Shown here piece after piece: positions 51,218 through 62,169 of a DNA stretch of 64,000 nucleotides; the first letter of the stretch is position 1, and every line of letters begins with the position of its first letter. The notes below the pieces were generated by a model, which was not told the origin of the DNA, did not search any database, and was given only the letters and a program-made list of their open reading frames with translations. The stretch spans positions 98,602,684 through 98,666,683 of the forward strand of contig NW_026555331.1 in NCBI RefSeq assembly GCF_014898055.3. The letters run 5' to 3'. The position numbers and the translations under genes were made by a program. Source of the DNA: Talpa occidentalis. Lineage: Eukaryota > Chordata > Mammalia > Eulipotyphla > Talpidae.

Positions 51218-51236
51218 CGGTTTCCTAGCAACTCCG
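51218..51236. promoter_or_regulatory. X-box-like (RFX) motif
   Basis: 'ggtttcctagcaact' resembles the RFX X-box (GTnRCC-n-RGYAAC), with the 3' half AGCAAC perfect and one mismatch in the 5' half. RFX factors drive ciliary and some neuronal genes. Confidence 0.4.
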
Positions 51237-52240
51237 GGCCCAGAACGAGCCCACCTACCCCGCACTTTGGGAGCCCCCCACCCCCGCCCAACAGGCCCGG
51301 GCAGTACTCCTCCTCCCCGGCCCTCGGCGGACTCGCTTCCTTCGCATCCTAGCCGGGTGCGCCCCCGAGCACGCCAGCTGCTCGGGCTCTGGACGGCGGG
51401 ACGCCCGCGTCGCTCACTGGGGCCAAAAGGACCGGGGCAAGAAGCTCCCGCCCCCCGAGACCCGGCTCCTGCACCCTAGCGGAACGCCCCTCCCGCGCTC
51501 GCGGCGGTGCGCTCCACTCCCGCCGAGCAGGGAGCTGCGATGCCTCGCTCCGGGTCTGCGGGCTCCGGCAGGGGCTTCTAGGACACTCAGGGAGCCGCCT
51601 CCCCCGGCTGCTGGCACCGAGAGCTTCCTCCCTCGTCGGCCAAGACCTGCCGCTTCGACTTTGCCCGCTTCTCAGCGGACGAGATTGCAAAACTACAACT
51701 AAGTAGAGCTGGCCTCCCTGCCCACCTGTGGAAATAGCTCATGCTGACTGATGCGCCATCGACTTTTATCCCCTTCGATCTTGCCGGCGTCCCCTCCCAC
51801 AGATATAGCATCGCCCAGTGAATGTAGATCTAGGCTGGTTTTCCCCCCCAGCCTCGGGCTTTGTTTGTGTTTGGCTGTTCGCTAAGCTGATTTATGCAGC
51901 AGAAGCCCCACCGACTGGAAAGAAACAAAAGCTCCTTTCTTCGTCCCAGAGCGAACTGCAGAGCCCTCGCTCGCGTCGCCGCCTCGGGCCATTGGCCGTC
52001 CAGGGAGGTGCTTCTAGCGGAGATCCCGGGACCCGCCGCGCGAACTGGGAGGGCCGCTGGGGCCCTGAGATGCCGAGCGGTGCCCCGGTCCGCGTACCTG
52101 CACCACTTGTTCCGAAGCGCGGCGTCCTCCTGCCCCGCCTGCGGAAAACTTCCTAGCGCCGGGCTCCAGGTGCCAGGGAGGCGCGAGTGCGCATCCGGAT
52201 AACAGCCAGGCTGTGAGCGCGGTGCGGGCTGCTTTACATT

Positions 52241-52367
52241 ATGTGCCGCTTGGCCCAGGCTTTTTTTACTGCTGCATTTGTCTGCCTGCAAAACTGCCGG
52301 CGGGGTCCTGCCCCATTGCTCCGGGCGGCCTGGGTGTTTTCAGTTGTTCTTGGACTGGGCCAAAGTG
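52241..52367 (+). CDS. Candidate first coding exon, signal-peptide-like N terminus
   Basis: An ATG at 52241 with A at -3 opens a frame that runs 42 codons plus one base to a strong splice donor, 'caaagtg|gtaagttg', at 52368, so the intron would be phase 1. The peptide starts MCRLAQAFFTAAFVCLQ, has an Arg-Arg pair and Cys residues, and then a second hydrophobic stretch WVFSVVLGLGQS. A basic/hydrophobic start ending in small residues suits an ER signal peptide; phase-1 introns right after the signal sequence are common in secreted and receptor genes. It lies at the 3' shoulder of the CpG island, where exon 1 is expected, and AT-rich DNA follows. I do not recognise the gene. Upstream ATGs (51818, 51894) would precede it if transcription starts early. 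No second exon is identifiable to 64,000, so intron 1 would exceed 11 kb. Confidence 0.5.
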
Positions 52368-52376
52368 GTAAGTTGT
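52368..52376 (+). other. Candidate splice donor
   Basis: 'gtaagttgt' matches the GTRAGT donor consensus. It is preceded by 'agtg', so -1 is G. Confidence 0.55.
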
Positions 52377-52629
52377 TTTGTTTCCTTTTGTTTTCTTCTC
52401 TACCCCAAAGGTCTGGCCTGTCTTGAAGAGCACCCCGACCAGGTAGGTGGTCCGGAGTCGGCCTTGCTCTGCCTTGAGATCTTCAGAAGGGTTGGTTTGT
52501 GGCAGTATCTTCCTCCGCAGGCAACCTGAGGGCGGCCAGGTGTCAAGTTTTTCCATCCCGGAATGGCAGCAACAACTAATTTGTACGAGGAGACCCTCTG
52601 TGTTGTTCCTTGGTGTTAGGGAATATTAA

Positions 52630-55170
52630 TAGAAAGAAGTTGGTTGGGGGTTGAATTTACAGAAGTCAATTTAGGGGTTATGCACCATACTTAAAAACAT
52701 CATCCTTGAAGGGCTCCATGAAGATGCAACCCACCTTTTTTAGAATTTAGGTCCATTAACAACCTGCATTTGATTCCAGGCTCCAGATTAATTGGTGTGA
52801 TGGGGCCCATCTTCTGGTTTTTGAGTCCATGGGGGAAAAAAGAATGTTTGCACATAGAGTCTTCTATCACAGTGTTCAGTATGAATGAATTACTCTTAAG
52901 TCACCTTTTTTTTAATTAAAAATATTCTTTGCTAACCGATCCTTCACTGAATTCAATCCCTAAGACTGAGACCTTGGGACACAATCCTGGACTAGAATTC
53001 ACAGCTTTTGGTCCAGGAAGGCTACTTATGTCAGAATTGCCTTATTTGGAAAGGACATTTCCTTATAAAGTTTATTGTTCTCATCTGTGAAATGAGGATT
53101 ATATTTGTCCTCACTAAATCACAAAGAACAGTTCAAGTCAAATAACTGATAAAAAGGTGTTTGAATTATAAGCAATTGTAGGGTGACAGCACTAGATTGT
53201 TAGCAAGCAGTAAAATATAATGTAATAGTAATACTCATCAATTTAGAACGAGAACTTATTGGTTTTAAATATAGACCATTTGGTTTTACCAATGCAGTGA
53301 TCATTGACATATATATCATCTTGCCTTTAAATTATTTTAGAGCCTTTCTTTGACCTCTCCAGCTCAAGGAAAGTTATCATTATTTTGTTGACTAAAATTT
53401 ACTACTATACTTTGAATTGATGTGCCAAGTTTCTGCCTGACACCAGTTAAAACTGTCAAGTAGTTTACCTTATAAACAGGATTTGTAACAGAAACATCTA
53501 GCCAGCATCAACAAATAGTTGCATATGTAGTTGTCTAATATCTATTTCAAGGAGATTTACCCAGTTTGTATCTTGTGATAATTTGGGGGGCTTAACTGTC
53601 AATTTTAAAGTAAGTGAAATGACAAAGAAAAAAAGTCACATTCAATATTAAAGGCCTCATATGAAACATGCATTTTGTTTCAGCAGACTTTTCATGAAGC
53701 ATAATTCCATCCTGTGTTAATAACTGACACTATTTTTCTAGATTTAATCAACATAGGCACATGACTAAAATGACCAAAACTTGTTAACAGAGGATATTTT
53801 ACTTCCAATACTGGGACAAAGGAAAAAGTACCATTTCCCTCTAGAGTTTGCTAGTAATAATACATATTTAAATATTCATTGTGCTTGTGAAGATTAGTCA
53901 AGTTCTCATGTAATAACATTTTATTTCCTTTCAGTGACTATAACTGTTATGAATGGGCTCTCTCTGCACCTGCAGTTTTAAAAAGGGAAAGCTTATCTGA
54001 AATCAGAACAAGGCATCCTTTTCCCAGTCTCTGTCAATATACAAAGGCTTCTGATGTATACTGGTCTGCATTGCAGACCAGTTAAAAACATGCAAAAAAT
54101 TTAAATTATAGCCAGTACAACTCAGAAAATTAGAGATCTGCGTAAACTGTTGGACTTTGGTGATATAGCTACAAGTCTCAAATTATATGTCTTCACAGTG
54201 CAAATTAGATGCTTAAAGGAGAAAAGAAATTTAGGTATCAGTTACAAAGGAAATCTTGTTCCCTTGCTCAGTAGTTTACACCAAGGAAATGGTGAGGGCA
54301 ATAAAGCCATACAAAGAAACCATAAACTGCACAACTAACTTTGGGCTTAATATTTGAAGTAGATTTTACAGGTTCCAAATACAAAGTCAATTTTTAATAA
54401 TGAACATACAGTGAGCAGAAAAGATATTATTAATAAAATCTGAATATTTTCCTGATCTAGAAAAAAATTATTGGAGTTTGTTTTTCAACCTCCCCTGGTG
54501 GAAATTACTGACAATTAGAGAAACAATAACACCATATAAAAGTTAATGAGTAACTGACAGACACTAAAGAATACCTAGTGGTTAATATTTGAAGGGTTAA
54601 TGAAGCAACACTGCATTTTTATATTTGCCAGTTTTCAATGGTTAAAAATCTTTTTTACCTGCATTATTACATAGTAATCTAAGAGCAAAAAATATTCAGA
54701 AATTACCATTTCTCTTTAAAAAGAAGCACCTGTTATTGCAATGAAATTTCACCTTCTGTACATAAATCACTAATTTTTTTTAATAATAATCAACTAGATT
54801 AACATGGCTATCAACTGTAGTACTGCTTTATCTCAAGAGTTAATTCATGACCTAGGTGTTCTCAGAAATTTTTATGCTTACCTAAAGTGAGATAATATTT
54901 AAGAGAAACAAGATTTCATTTTTTTGAAAGCCAGCCTTCCAAATTATTGCCACAGTAAATAAGCATCCAAATTAGTCCCATCTTAAAGCAACTGAGACAT
55001 GTCCTGATCAGTTAGAAAGTCATCTATGCTAAATATGAAAGCAAAGTAGCTGATATGATTTGAGAAATACCAGAAAATTCTTGTCCCTCCATACTCCTTC
55101 ACCTGTTACCAAATTGTCTGCAATTTCACCATTTAATGGATTCCTTTAGGTTAAGCCTGGTATTGATTTA
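52630..55170. other. AT-rich DNA, probable intron 1, nothing recognised
   Basis: Immediately downstream of the candidate exon. No reading frame, strong splice acceptor/exon pair or named repeat is apparent. 'ctggtctgcattgcagaccag' near 54061-54081 is a perfect short inverted repeat. Confidence 0.45.
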
Positions 55171-55171
55171 G

Positions 55172-55420
55172 TATAATTTTTTAACTTTTTATCATGGAGA
55201 ATTTCAAACACATTCTAAAACAGAGTGAATTCCATAAAAAACCAACCATACATCTATTACCCAGCTTCATCAACCATCAACTCAAGGCTGACAATGCCTC
55301 ACCTACCTAGTTCAGCTCCTTTTCCCAAATAGATTACTGCGAATCAGATCTCTCATATCATTTTTTCCTAAAATATTTCAGTAAATCCAAATACTACAGT
55401 AGGAGAGACATTTTGTCATT
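55172..55420 (-). repeat. LINE-1 (L1M-type) 3' UTR, minus strand
   Basis: 'tttttatcatggagaatttcaaacacattctaaaacagag', 'catctattacccagcttcatcaacc', 'aaatatttcagtaaatc' are antisense L1M 3' UTR phrases. Confidence 0.6.
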
Positions 55421-55984
55421 AATCTCACAACATGAATTTTTTTAGCTGAAATTAAGGGCCACAAGAATATTTACAATCTTTAAAGGGAGGAATGTGGAAG
55501 AGACTAGTCAAGAAATAACTATGGCAGTTTAAGCCATTTAATTTTCATTGGTTCTATTATGGCTCCAATAAAAATATTTTTCTTAAAAGCATGCATATAT
55601 AACAGCTTTTTGGTATGCACATACAGAGAGAAGAAATAACATGAATAAATTTACTTCCCCAGACAAATGTTAATTATTTAATCCCAATGGAACCACAGCA
55701 GATATACCTTACTGGAGTCTTTCTTAGTTTTAAGTCTTGTCCCCACTATCTCTTGCAACATCAGTTTTCCGCCTCTCTATTAAATAGTTTATAGTGCATG
55801 CCTATGCATACATGGTATAATATTTCTCATCTTCTGTTTCTCACTACTCTTTACAGCAGAAGTCCTTGAGAGAGCTGTCCAAACCTGCTCTCTCCAATTC
55901 TCCCCACCTTCTCTTTGAATTCATTTGTGGGGCTTTCTTTGTCATTCTGAAGTTTTATACCCCTCTAGTAAGAGCACAGTGGTG

Positions 55985-56312
55985 GGATAAGGAGATATTG
56001 GTAAAGGGTACAATCTTTTGGTTATATGTTAAATAAATTCCAGGATCTAATATATAGTGTGGTAACCATAGGTAAAAATTTGGAATTATATACTTGAAAG
56101 TCACTATGAGAGTAATGTTTTAATGTTTTTACCACCACTATAATAATAAAATGATAATTATATAGGGTAAAAGTTGTTTTAATGAACCTTTGTTCATTAA
56201 AATGTTTATTTTGGTAAACATTTTGTCAAACAAGTAACAAATAATCACACTGTATGCCTTAAATATATGCAATTTTGTATGTTAATTATACCTCAATAAT
56301 CTGGGGGAAAGG
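55985..56312 (+). repeat. LINE-1 3' end, plus strand
   Basis: 'aaagggtacaatcttttggttatatg', 'tatacttgaaagtcactatgagagta', 'aataatcacactgtatgcctt', 'gttaattatacctcaataatctggggg'. Typical 3' terminus of old L1M copies. Confidence 0.75.
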
Positions 56313-56589
56313 GAAAGATTAGAGTGGATTCCCCATTGCCAAATCCTATGACCAATTCTTAGCTTTCATCTTGCTTGACCTATCATCCCAGCAGAGCATT
56401 AACACCGTTCACCATTACCTCCTTCGAAATGCTACTTGGCTTCCAGGACCCATGCTCTCTTGGGTTAAGCTTCTTTTCCATCACTGATGTACTGTTCTTC
56501 CTCCTGTCACAACCTTCCAATGTAGGAGTGGTCCAGGACTGGTTCTTGGGCTTTCTCGGAATCTTCAGTTAGGCTATTTCAGCTTTGAG

Positions 56590-57425
56590 CCTTAAATACC
56601 ATGTCTATGTTGAAAACTCCGATTCTGACTCCTAACCTCATCTCAGGGTATAGAAAACTGGTTATTCAACATTTCCATTGTATATTTAAAGGCAAAAATC
56701 AACCCTAATGTATTCAAAACCAAATTCCCAATTTTCTCATTCAGGCATGTTCCATTTGCACTCTTGCTCAGTCAGTCTTTCAGTAGTTTAGGAGAACATT
56801 TTGGTAGCATTCTTGATTTATCTGTTTCTCTCACTGTCTACTGCCAGTTCACCACTCCACTGCCACCATCCAGTTCCATACCATTTTTTCTTGAACTCCT
56901 GAATGCTTACTGAACTGGCTTCCCTGCTCCATAGTGCAGCCAGAGTTATCTTTTAAAAATGTGCCTCAGGTTCAACCACTCTTCCACACAGAACTCTACA
57001 TAGTTTTTCAAATGACTGCCTGACCTCACCTCCTTATACCTCACCTCTTTCCATCTCATTTTTTTTCTAGCAACACTACTTTGGGTGCATTATCCTACCT
57101 CAATCTTGAACAAGCTGTTCTTCTTCTGGAATGTGTTTCCATGTAATATCATACCTTCGTCCTCAATTCCTCCTAATGTCTATTCAAAATCAGATAAGGT
57201 TTCTCTGTACTCCTTACCAACACTATCTGGTCCAATTACCCTACATCTTTTTTCCTTTATAGCCCTTAGCATCCCTGATATATTCTATGTTTGTTTACTG
57301 CTTTTCATGTCTCCCAAGGCAGCAACAGATTACAGTTCATGAGGAAAAATGTATGGTTCTCTTCCAGCTATGGAAATGTTGTCTATGTAAAAGGTATTCA
57401 ATATGCATTTGTTGATTGAATGGAA
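56590..57425 (+). repeat. LINE-2, plus strand, 3' half
   Basis: L2 order over about 800 bp: 'aaaaatgtgcctcaggttcaaccactcttc', 'ctgacctcacctccttat', 'gaacaagctgttcttcttctggaatgtg', 'tatagcccttagcatccc', 'gtctcccaaggcagcaac', 'attcaatatgcatttgttgattgaatgg' (the conserved L2 3' end). Frames of 65-85 codons here are remnants or chance. Confidence 0.75.
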
Positions 57426-58414
57426 GAATAAATAAGTTTCTAATTTATTTTGTCATCAGATTGATTTTCTGCTCATTCCAAGACAGGGCTTCATTTATTT
57501 TCTAGCAGTCTCTCTTGTCTTTGTAACAAATAGATGATCTAAAGAAACAAGTTCTATTATGTTTATGAGAAAATAACAGAATCTTCTTCTAGAAGAAAAT
57601 AATAATAAAGGTATTTCTACATTTATTATAAACATGAAAAAAATTTAATGTAACAATTTTGCTGTGTTTTTTTTGATTCATTCAAATTTGATAAAATTTG
57701 AATTAATCCTATAACTTTTTATTTGTTTGAACATTATGAATTAGGGGCATGGTTAAAACTTATCTCCTGTTATAGCCCCAGATATTCTGAAATCATCTTA
57801 AGTACATATCACTATGGCTGTTTATATAGCCAGGGAAAAGGAAAGACACTTAACTTTATCGAGTAACCTGGAATGACACTGCCTCCCATTGGATTTGAGT
57901 GTGTTATAAATCTGTCTGACTTGGGGTTATAAGAGAAAAAGAACAGATGAAGAGACCAGCCAAGTCAGGTGCTCAAAAGGCACAATGACTATCTGCAGAT
58001 TTTTTTAAAGTGCTGAGAGATCCATGTTCAACAACATTAAGCTTGTTTAGTAAATCTTGATCCTATGTTTTCTGGACAACCATATATAGATACTTTATGG
58101 GACAATCCTTATTTTGATACAGACATCTTTGTGGAACCTGGTGTTAGTATGTATTTACATCTGGAGTCCCATCTTTTTCACAGCAAATTTCCAGATCTCC
58201 CTGACAGCCCAAGGGCAAGTTTCTTTAAGTGAACTCTGGATGTGGTTATGAATGCTGATGGTGTAGTCTCTGGTTACCACATTGTTGATGGCAGAATGAC
58301 TGTTCTTAGCACTCTTCTTTACGGGAATTATTCTTCAAGGCCCATGTTGGAAAAGAACAGTGTGAGGGATTCTGTCTCTTCAGATAGAAATTTGATGCGG
58401 AGACATCACAAGCT

Positions 58415-58495
58415 CTGTTCTAAACTCTGGGAATACAGCAGACAGCAAAACAAAGTCCCTGCCCTCATGATGCTTACATCCTAACTGAAGAGACA
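58415..58495 (-). repeat. LINE-2 3' end fragment, minus strand
   Basis: 'gttctaaactctgggaatacagcagacagcaaaacaaagtccctgccctcatgatgcttacatcct' is the reversed L2 3' terminus. Confidence 0.7.
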
Positions 58496-58640
58496 AACAT
58501 ATGTATATATACTTGTGTGTATGTGTGCAATACACATATATGTATGATATACATACTCTTATACATGCATGCATGCATGCATACATACACATACATACAT
58601 ATATGTGCGTATGTATGTAGTTTATATATAAACTATATAG
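58496..58640 (+). repeat. Compound microsatellite (CATA)n/(CATG)n/(TA)n
   Basis: Alternating 'tatgtatata', 'catgcatgcatgcatgcat', 'acatacatacacatacatacat' and 'tatatataaactatatag' tracts. Self-complementary in part. The 104-codon minus frame here is simply translated microsatellite. Confidence 0.9.
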
Positions 58641-59194
58641 ATAGTAGAAAGAAAAAAAAATAAAACAGAATGAGGGAATTGACCTGGGGGGCACTGGGGT
58701 AAGCTGTTATTATATATAGGACATTCAGAGCCGGCCATTCTTACAAGATAACATTAAACTTCTTAAATATTTTCTTTCCATAGTCCAGTGAAGGAATTTT
58801 ACAAATTCCTTCAAATTTACTGTTCTTATAGTTTATTTACTCCTGAAAAAAATGCATGTGTTTGTGGTGGGGGCAATCGGGATATTTGTTTACAAGCTGA
58901 TAACAGTAATAATTTTTTTTCTCTTGTTATTAAAGGTGATCAAATTCTTACTTAGATGGCTATGAGTAAAGTTTTGTAAGGCAGAAAAGGGGTAACACGA
59001 TGATAAATAAGTGATTATAGTAGATAAGATGGTTAAAAAAATGAAGACTTGTTTATTAGCCTCAACTCTTTATACATAAGTGCTTCTCAAATGTATTCCC
59101 TTTAAGTACAATGCTACCAGGATAGAGAAAGCATGAATTATCCTTCATTCTATAACTATCATAGCCAGTCTCCATTATTTTAAACTTTGGTCCA

Positions 59195-59432
59195 TATTGA
59201 ACCTCCTTATTCAGAAACTTCCATAGCTCCCATTGCATTGGGACTCCTCCACATGGCAGGCAGATCCCTCCAAGAGCATCTCATGCCTAATCCTGTGGAT
59301 TCTGTTACTATCCTATTTCCACACCCACCTGTCACTTCCTTGAGGAGAGAAACTGTCATTGTTTCTGTTTCTAATGCCTGGCACACAAGAGTTCCTAATA
59401 AACTATTTGTAGTAAATGATTCAATGAATAAA
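59195..59432 (+). repeat. LINE-2 3' end, plus strand
   Basis: 'acttccttgaggagagaaactgtcattgtttctg', 'atgcctggcacacaagagttcctaataaactatttg', 'gattcaatgaataaag' follow the L2 3' terminus. The overlapping 97- and 89-codon frames on opposite strands are not genes. Confidence 0.75.
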
Positions 59433-59961
59433 GTTAGGACAACGCTGATCAGTTTAAAATTGGAGAAGCTCAGCAAATGAGTCTCATTTGGCTTTAACCT
59501 TCAATAGAATGTGAACTTAAGGAAATACAGTTTTCTTTTAAAAGTGGCTTCTACTATAAAAGGTTTAATATCATAAAAAAAGCACTTGCTTCTGCTTTCC
59601 CACTCCACTCCAAAAACAGTCTCTTGATTTTATAGGCAAATGTTAAGCAAAGATCAAAACTGAGACAGTATTTTTAATCACTTGTTATAAATTTACTTTG
59701 CTATCATATTTCTGTGATAATTATTATCTCCATTATTGATAATTAAGTATGAAAAGAATCCTGATCCTTACCCTCCAAGTGTATTTTAAAGCTCATTTCT
59801 ATTTAGATTATATGAACAAGAATTTGTGATCAAATTTAATTAAATACTAAAAAGGGAATGAAAAGACCAATTATTCCCATCTATTCAATCATCATTTAAT
59901 CATATTTTCCTAAGCAGGTATATTTTCATGTAATGTACTTTTCTGGGTTCTGGAATTGAGA

Positions 59962-60102
59962 GAATAACAGTAGCTAGTATTTCTGAAGCATTTTCTCTAT
60001 GCCAGGTGTCCTCCTGAATGAATAATGTGATAATATATTCTCTAATGCCTATAATCCTCTAAGATACATACTGATTATTCCCATTTTATAGGTAATCAAA
60101 CT
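59962..60102 (-). repeat. MIR, first half, minus strand
   Basis: 'agtagctagtatttctgaagcattttctctatgccaggtgtcc' through 'attcccattttataggtaatcaaact' is antisense MIR. It stops at an L1 insertion and continues at about 60745. Confidence 0.8.
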
Positions 60103-60744
60103 AACTAATGTAAACATAGAGCTTCCATATGATCCAGCAATTCCACTCCTAGGTATTTACCCAAATAACACAGAAACTAATTCCAAAGGGCACCTGCACG
60201 CCTATGTTTATAGCAGCACAATTTATAACAGCTAAGCTATGGAAACAACCCAAATGTCCAAAAATAGATGACTGGATCAAGAACATGTGGTACATATCCA
60301 CAATGGAATATTACTCAGCAATCAAAAAAGATAAACACATGCAGTTTGCAGCAACATGGATGGAGCTAGAAGGGATCATGCTCAGCAAAATAAGTCAGAA
60401 AGAAAAAGAAAAATACCAGATGGTCTCACTCATAGCAGGAATTTGGAAAACCTAAATAAGAGACCAGGAAAAAGACTAATCAATACAAAGTAAAATTCAA
60501 AAAATCAACAAGCAACTATAAACCAGAGACACACTATGGGGGGAGGGGAGGGAGGGGCGGGGAAAGGAAGGACTAGAGTCAAAATAAGGGATGGGTGCAA
60601 TGTATGGAGAATATAACCAAAATGAAAATGCATACATTGTGCAAAGATGAAAAAAAAATGTAAGAATGATATAAAATAAAATACTTAAATTAAAAATTAA
60701 AAAAAGAGAAAAAGAAAAATAAAGGCAAAATGGAAAAAAAAAAA
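60103..60744 (+). mobile_element. LINE-1, 5'-truncated, ORF2 C-terminus and 3' UTR
   Basis: Contains the last part of L1 ORF2: about 83 codons remain open at 60204-60455 (FIAAQFITAKLWKQ..., MEYYSAIKKDKHMQFAATW, ending MVSLIAGIWKT), matching the conserved L1 ORF2p C-terminal region. The 3' UTR follows with 'aatcaacaagcaactataaaccagaga', a G-rich tract at about 60538-60562 and a long interrupted A-rich tail. It is truncated well downstream of the reverse-transcriptase domain, so cannot move. The open frame and similarity to the copy at 32660-32975 suggest a fairly young, lineage-specific family. It was inserted into an older MIR. Confidence 0.93.
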
Positions 60745-60835
60745 GAGACATTGAATAACTTCCTTGAGATCTCTTACCTAATAAGTAATGGAACAAGTAT
60801 CTAGACTTTTGTGGGTTTGATTCTGTACTCATAAT
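60745..60835 (-). repeat. MIR, second half, minus strand
   Basis: 'gagacattgaataacttccttgagatctcttacctaataagtaatgg' continues the antisense MIR sequence that stops at 60102. Confidence 0.75.
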
Positions 60836-62118
60836 CTTTCCAGGGTGAGAGGAATTCCTACCCTAGGCCTTCATGGGCTCCACTCTCTCTCCTCAGGCAA
60901 GGAATACATGGCATACTTTTCCAGAGTCTTCAATTCTCTTCTGTATCATCTCCAGAATTCTTTGCCCCAAAATCCCCAAACTATTTTCAGGGCTATCCTG
61001 TAGGTAGACCATCCCACCCACATGCCAAACTCCAAGAGAGGGGAAGCAAACAGAACTTGGGCAAGCAGGCGGAAGTGTTTGTGCAGGCAAAGGATCGACT
61101 ACTTGCAAGCAGAACACAACTAGAATGGAGAGACAGGAGGAGCAGATCAAGGGCTGGAGGGGCAAAGCTTCACATACTATCATGCTCCCAACTAGAAATC
61201 TAAAGTCTAATGTGACCTAAAGTCTGATATTCTAAATTCAGACCTAGTTTGCTAGATCACTCCTAATGTGTATCAAGTTTGGAAAACAGAACTTATTTTA
61301 CTTAAGGATTTCTTATCATAGTTTGTAACTGTTAAATATTTAGTTCTGTTATACCCACCACCATTTGCACTCTTACTCTTGGCCTTGAAAAAATTAGGGG
61401 CAGGCTAGTCTTACAATTTAAGCATTATAAAGGGTAACAGTGTAAACACTAGAAATCATTTTGTATGGAGAACAACTTAACTTCAAGGTGCTTTTGTATG
61501 TTGGTAACTAATGCCTTTGGGTAAACTCTGAGCTGTATATAGATGACACTGAATTCTACTTTCTTGCCTAAGGCGTTACAGTGAGAGTCTAGTGTATGCA
61601 TACTTTAAATTTAATTTTACTTTTTATTTCCCCCCAATTAATTTAAAACATGTCACAGAAAAGAAAATTTTGCTGACATGAATTAGCCAAATTTGATTCA
61701 ATTATTCAGCTGGCATATATTTAATATCTATAAACGAATGAACATATACAAGAAACTTTGCCATATATATGCCTTCAGGGACTAAGAGGGCTATTTTTCA
61801 ATTTAAAAATCAATCTTAATGTGACCTCCTTTCTGTTTTCACAGTAAGTACATTAGTATAATTTACATATGAAAGAAAAATGTGAAGAAAGTCAAAATGG
61901 TTTCCACTGGGATTTGATAATTTAATTAAAATAGTTCTACCTTTCAACAAAAGTACTGGGATTGATTCTTGGTAGGAAACTTCTAATATTATACATATAT
62001 ATTCAAATGATCTTTCCTGAGTTATTTTAAAAGGTTCTTAACTAAAATCAGCTTAGGAAATAAGAATAAATAAGATCATTAAACTAAAATGTCAATGTTA
62101 AATTTCAGTGGCCTTTTG
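60836..62118. other. Non-coding DNA, nothing recognised
   Basis: No gene-like frame with support. The 96-codon minus frame at 60893-61183 has no domain or splice context that I recognise. Confidence 0.45.
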
Positions 62119-62169
62119 GAGATATATATATATATATTATATATATTATATGTATATATATATATATAA
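62119..62169. repeat. (TA)n microsatellite
   Basis: 'gatatatatatatatattatatatattatatgtatatatatatatata'; AT-only, self-complementary. Confidence 0.95.

Larger units (their letters stand above)
50560..52350. promoter_or_regulatory. CpG island with promoter
   Basis: GC content and CpG frequency rise sharply compared with every other non-repeat part of the window, with dense CG dinucleotides at 50880-52210. Such an island of almost 2 kb marks a promoter of a housekeeping or developmental gene. Long open frames on both strands inside it (for example 143 and 139 codons minus, 153 codons minus, 112 codons plus) are expected from high GC and scarce stops, and I do not count them as genes. Direction of transcription is inferred from the downstream exon candidate; divergent transcription is possible. 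Confidence 0.93.

Noticed and set aside
50491..52291. Open frames of 96-153 codons on both strands in the CpG island
   Set aside because: High GC makes stop codons rare; the frames overlap on opposite strands and show no domain or splice logic. Only the 52241 frame has a good donor and a signal-like N terminus.
58380..58694. 104-codon minus-strand frame
   Set aside because: Translated microsatellite and L2 sequence (Cys/Tyr/His/Met-rich).
60204..60455. 83-codon frame as a host gene
   Set aside because: It is the conserved C-terminal tail of L1 ORF2, followed by the L1 3' UTR and A-rich tail.
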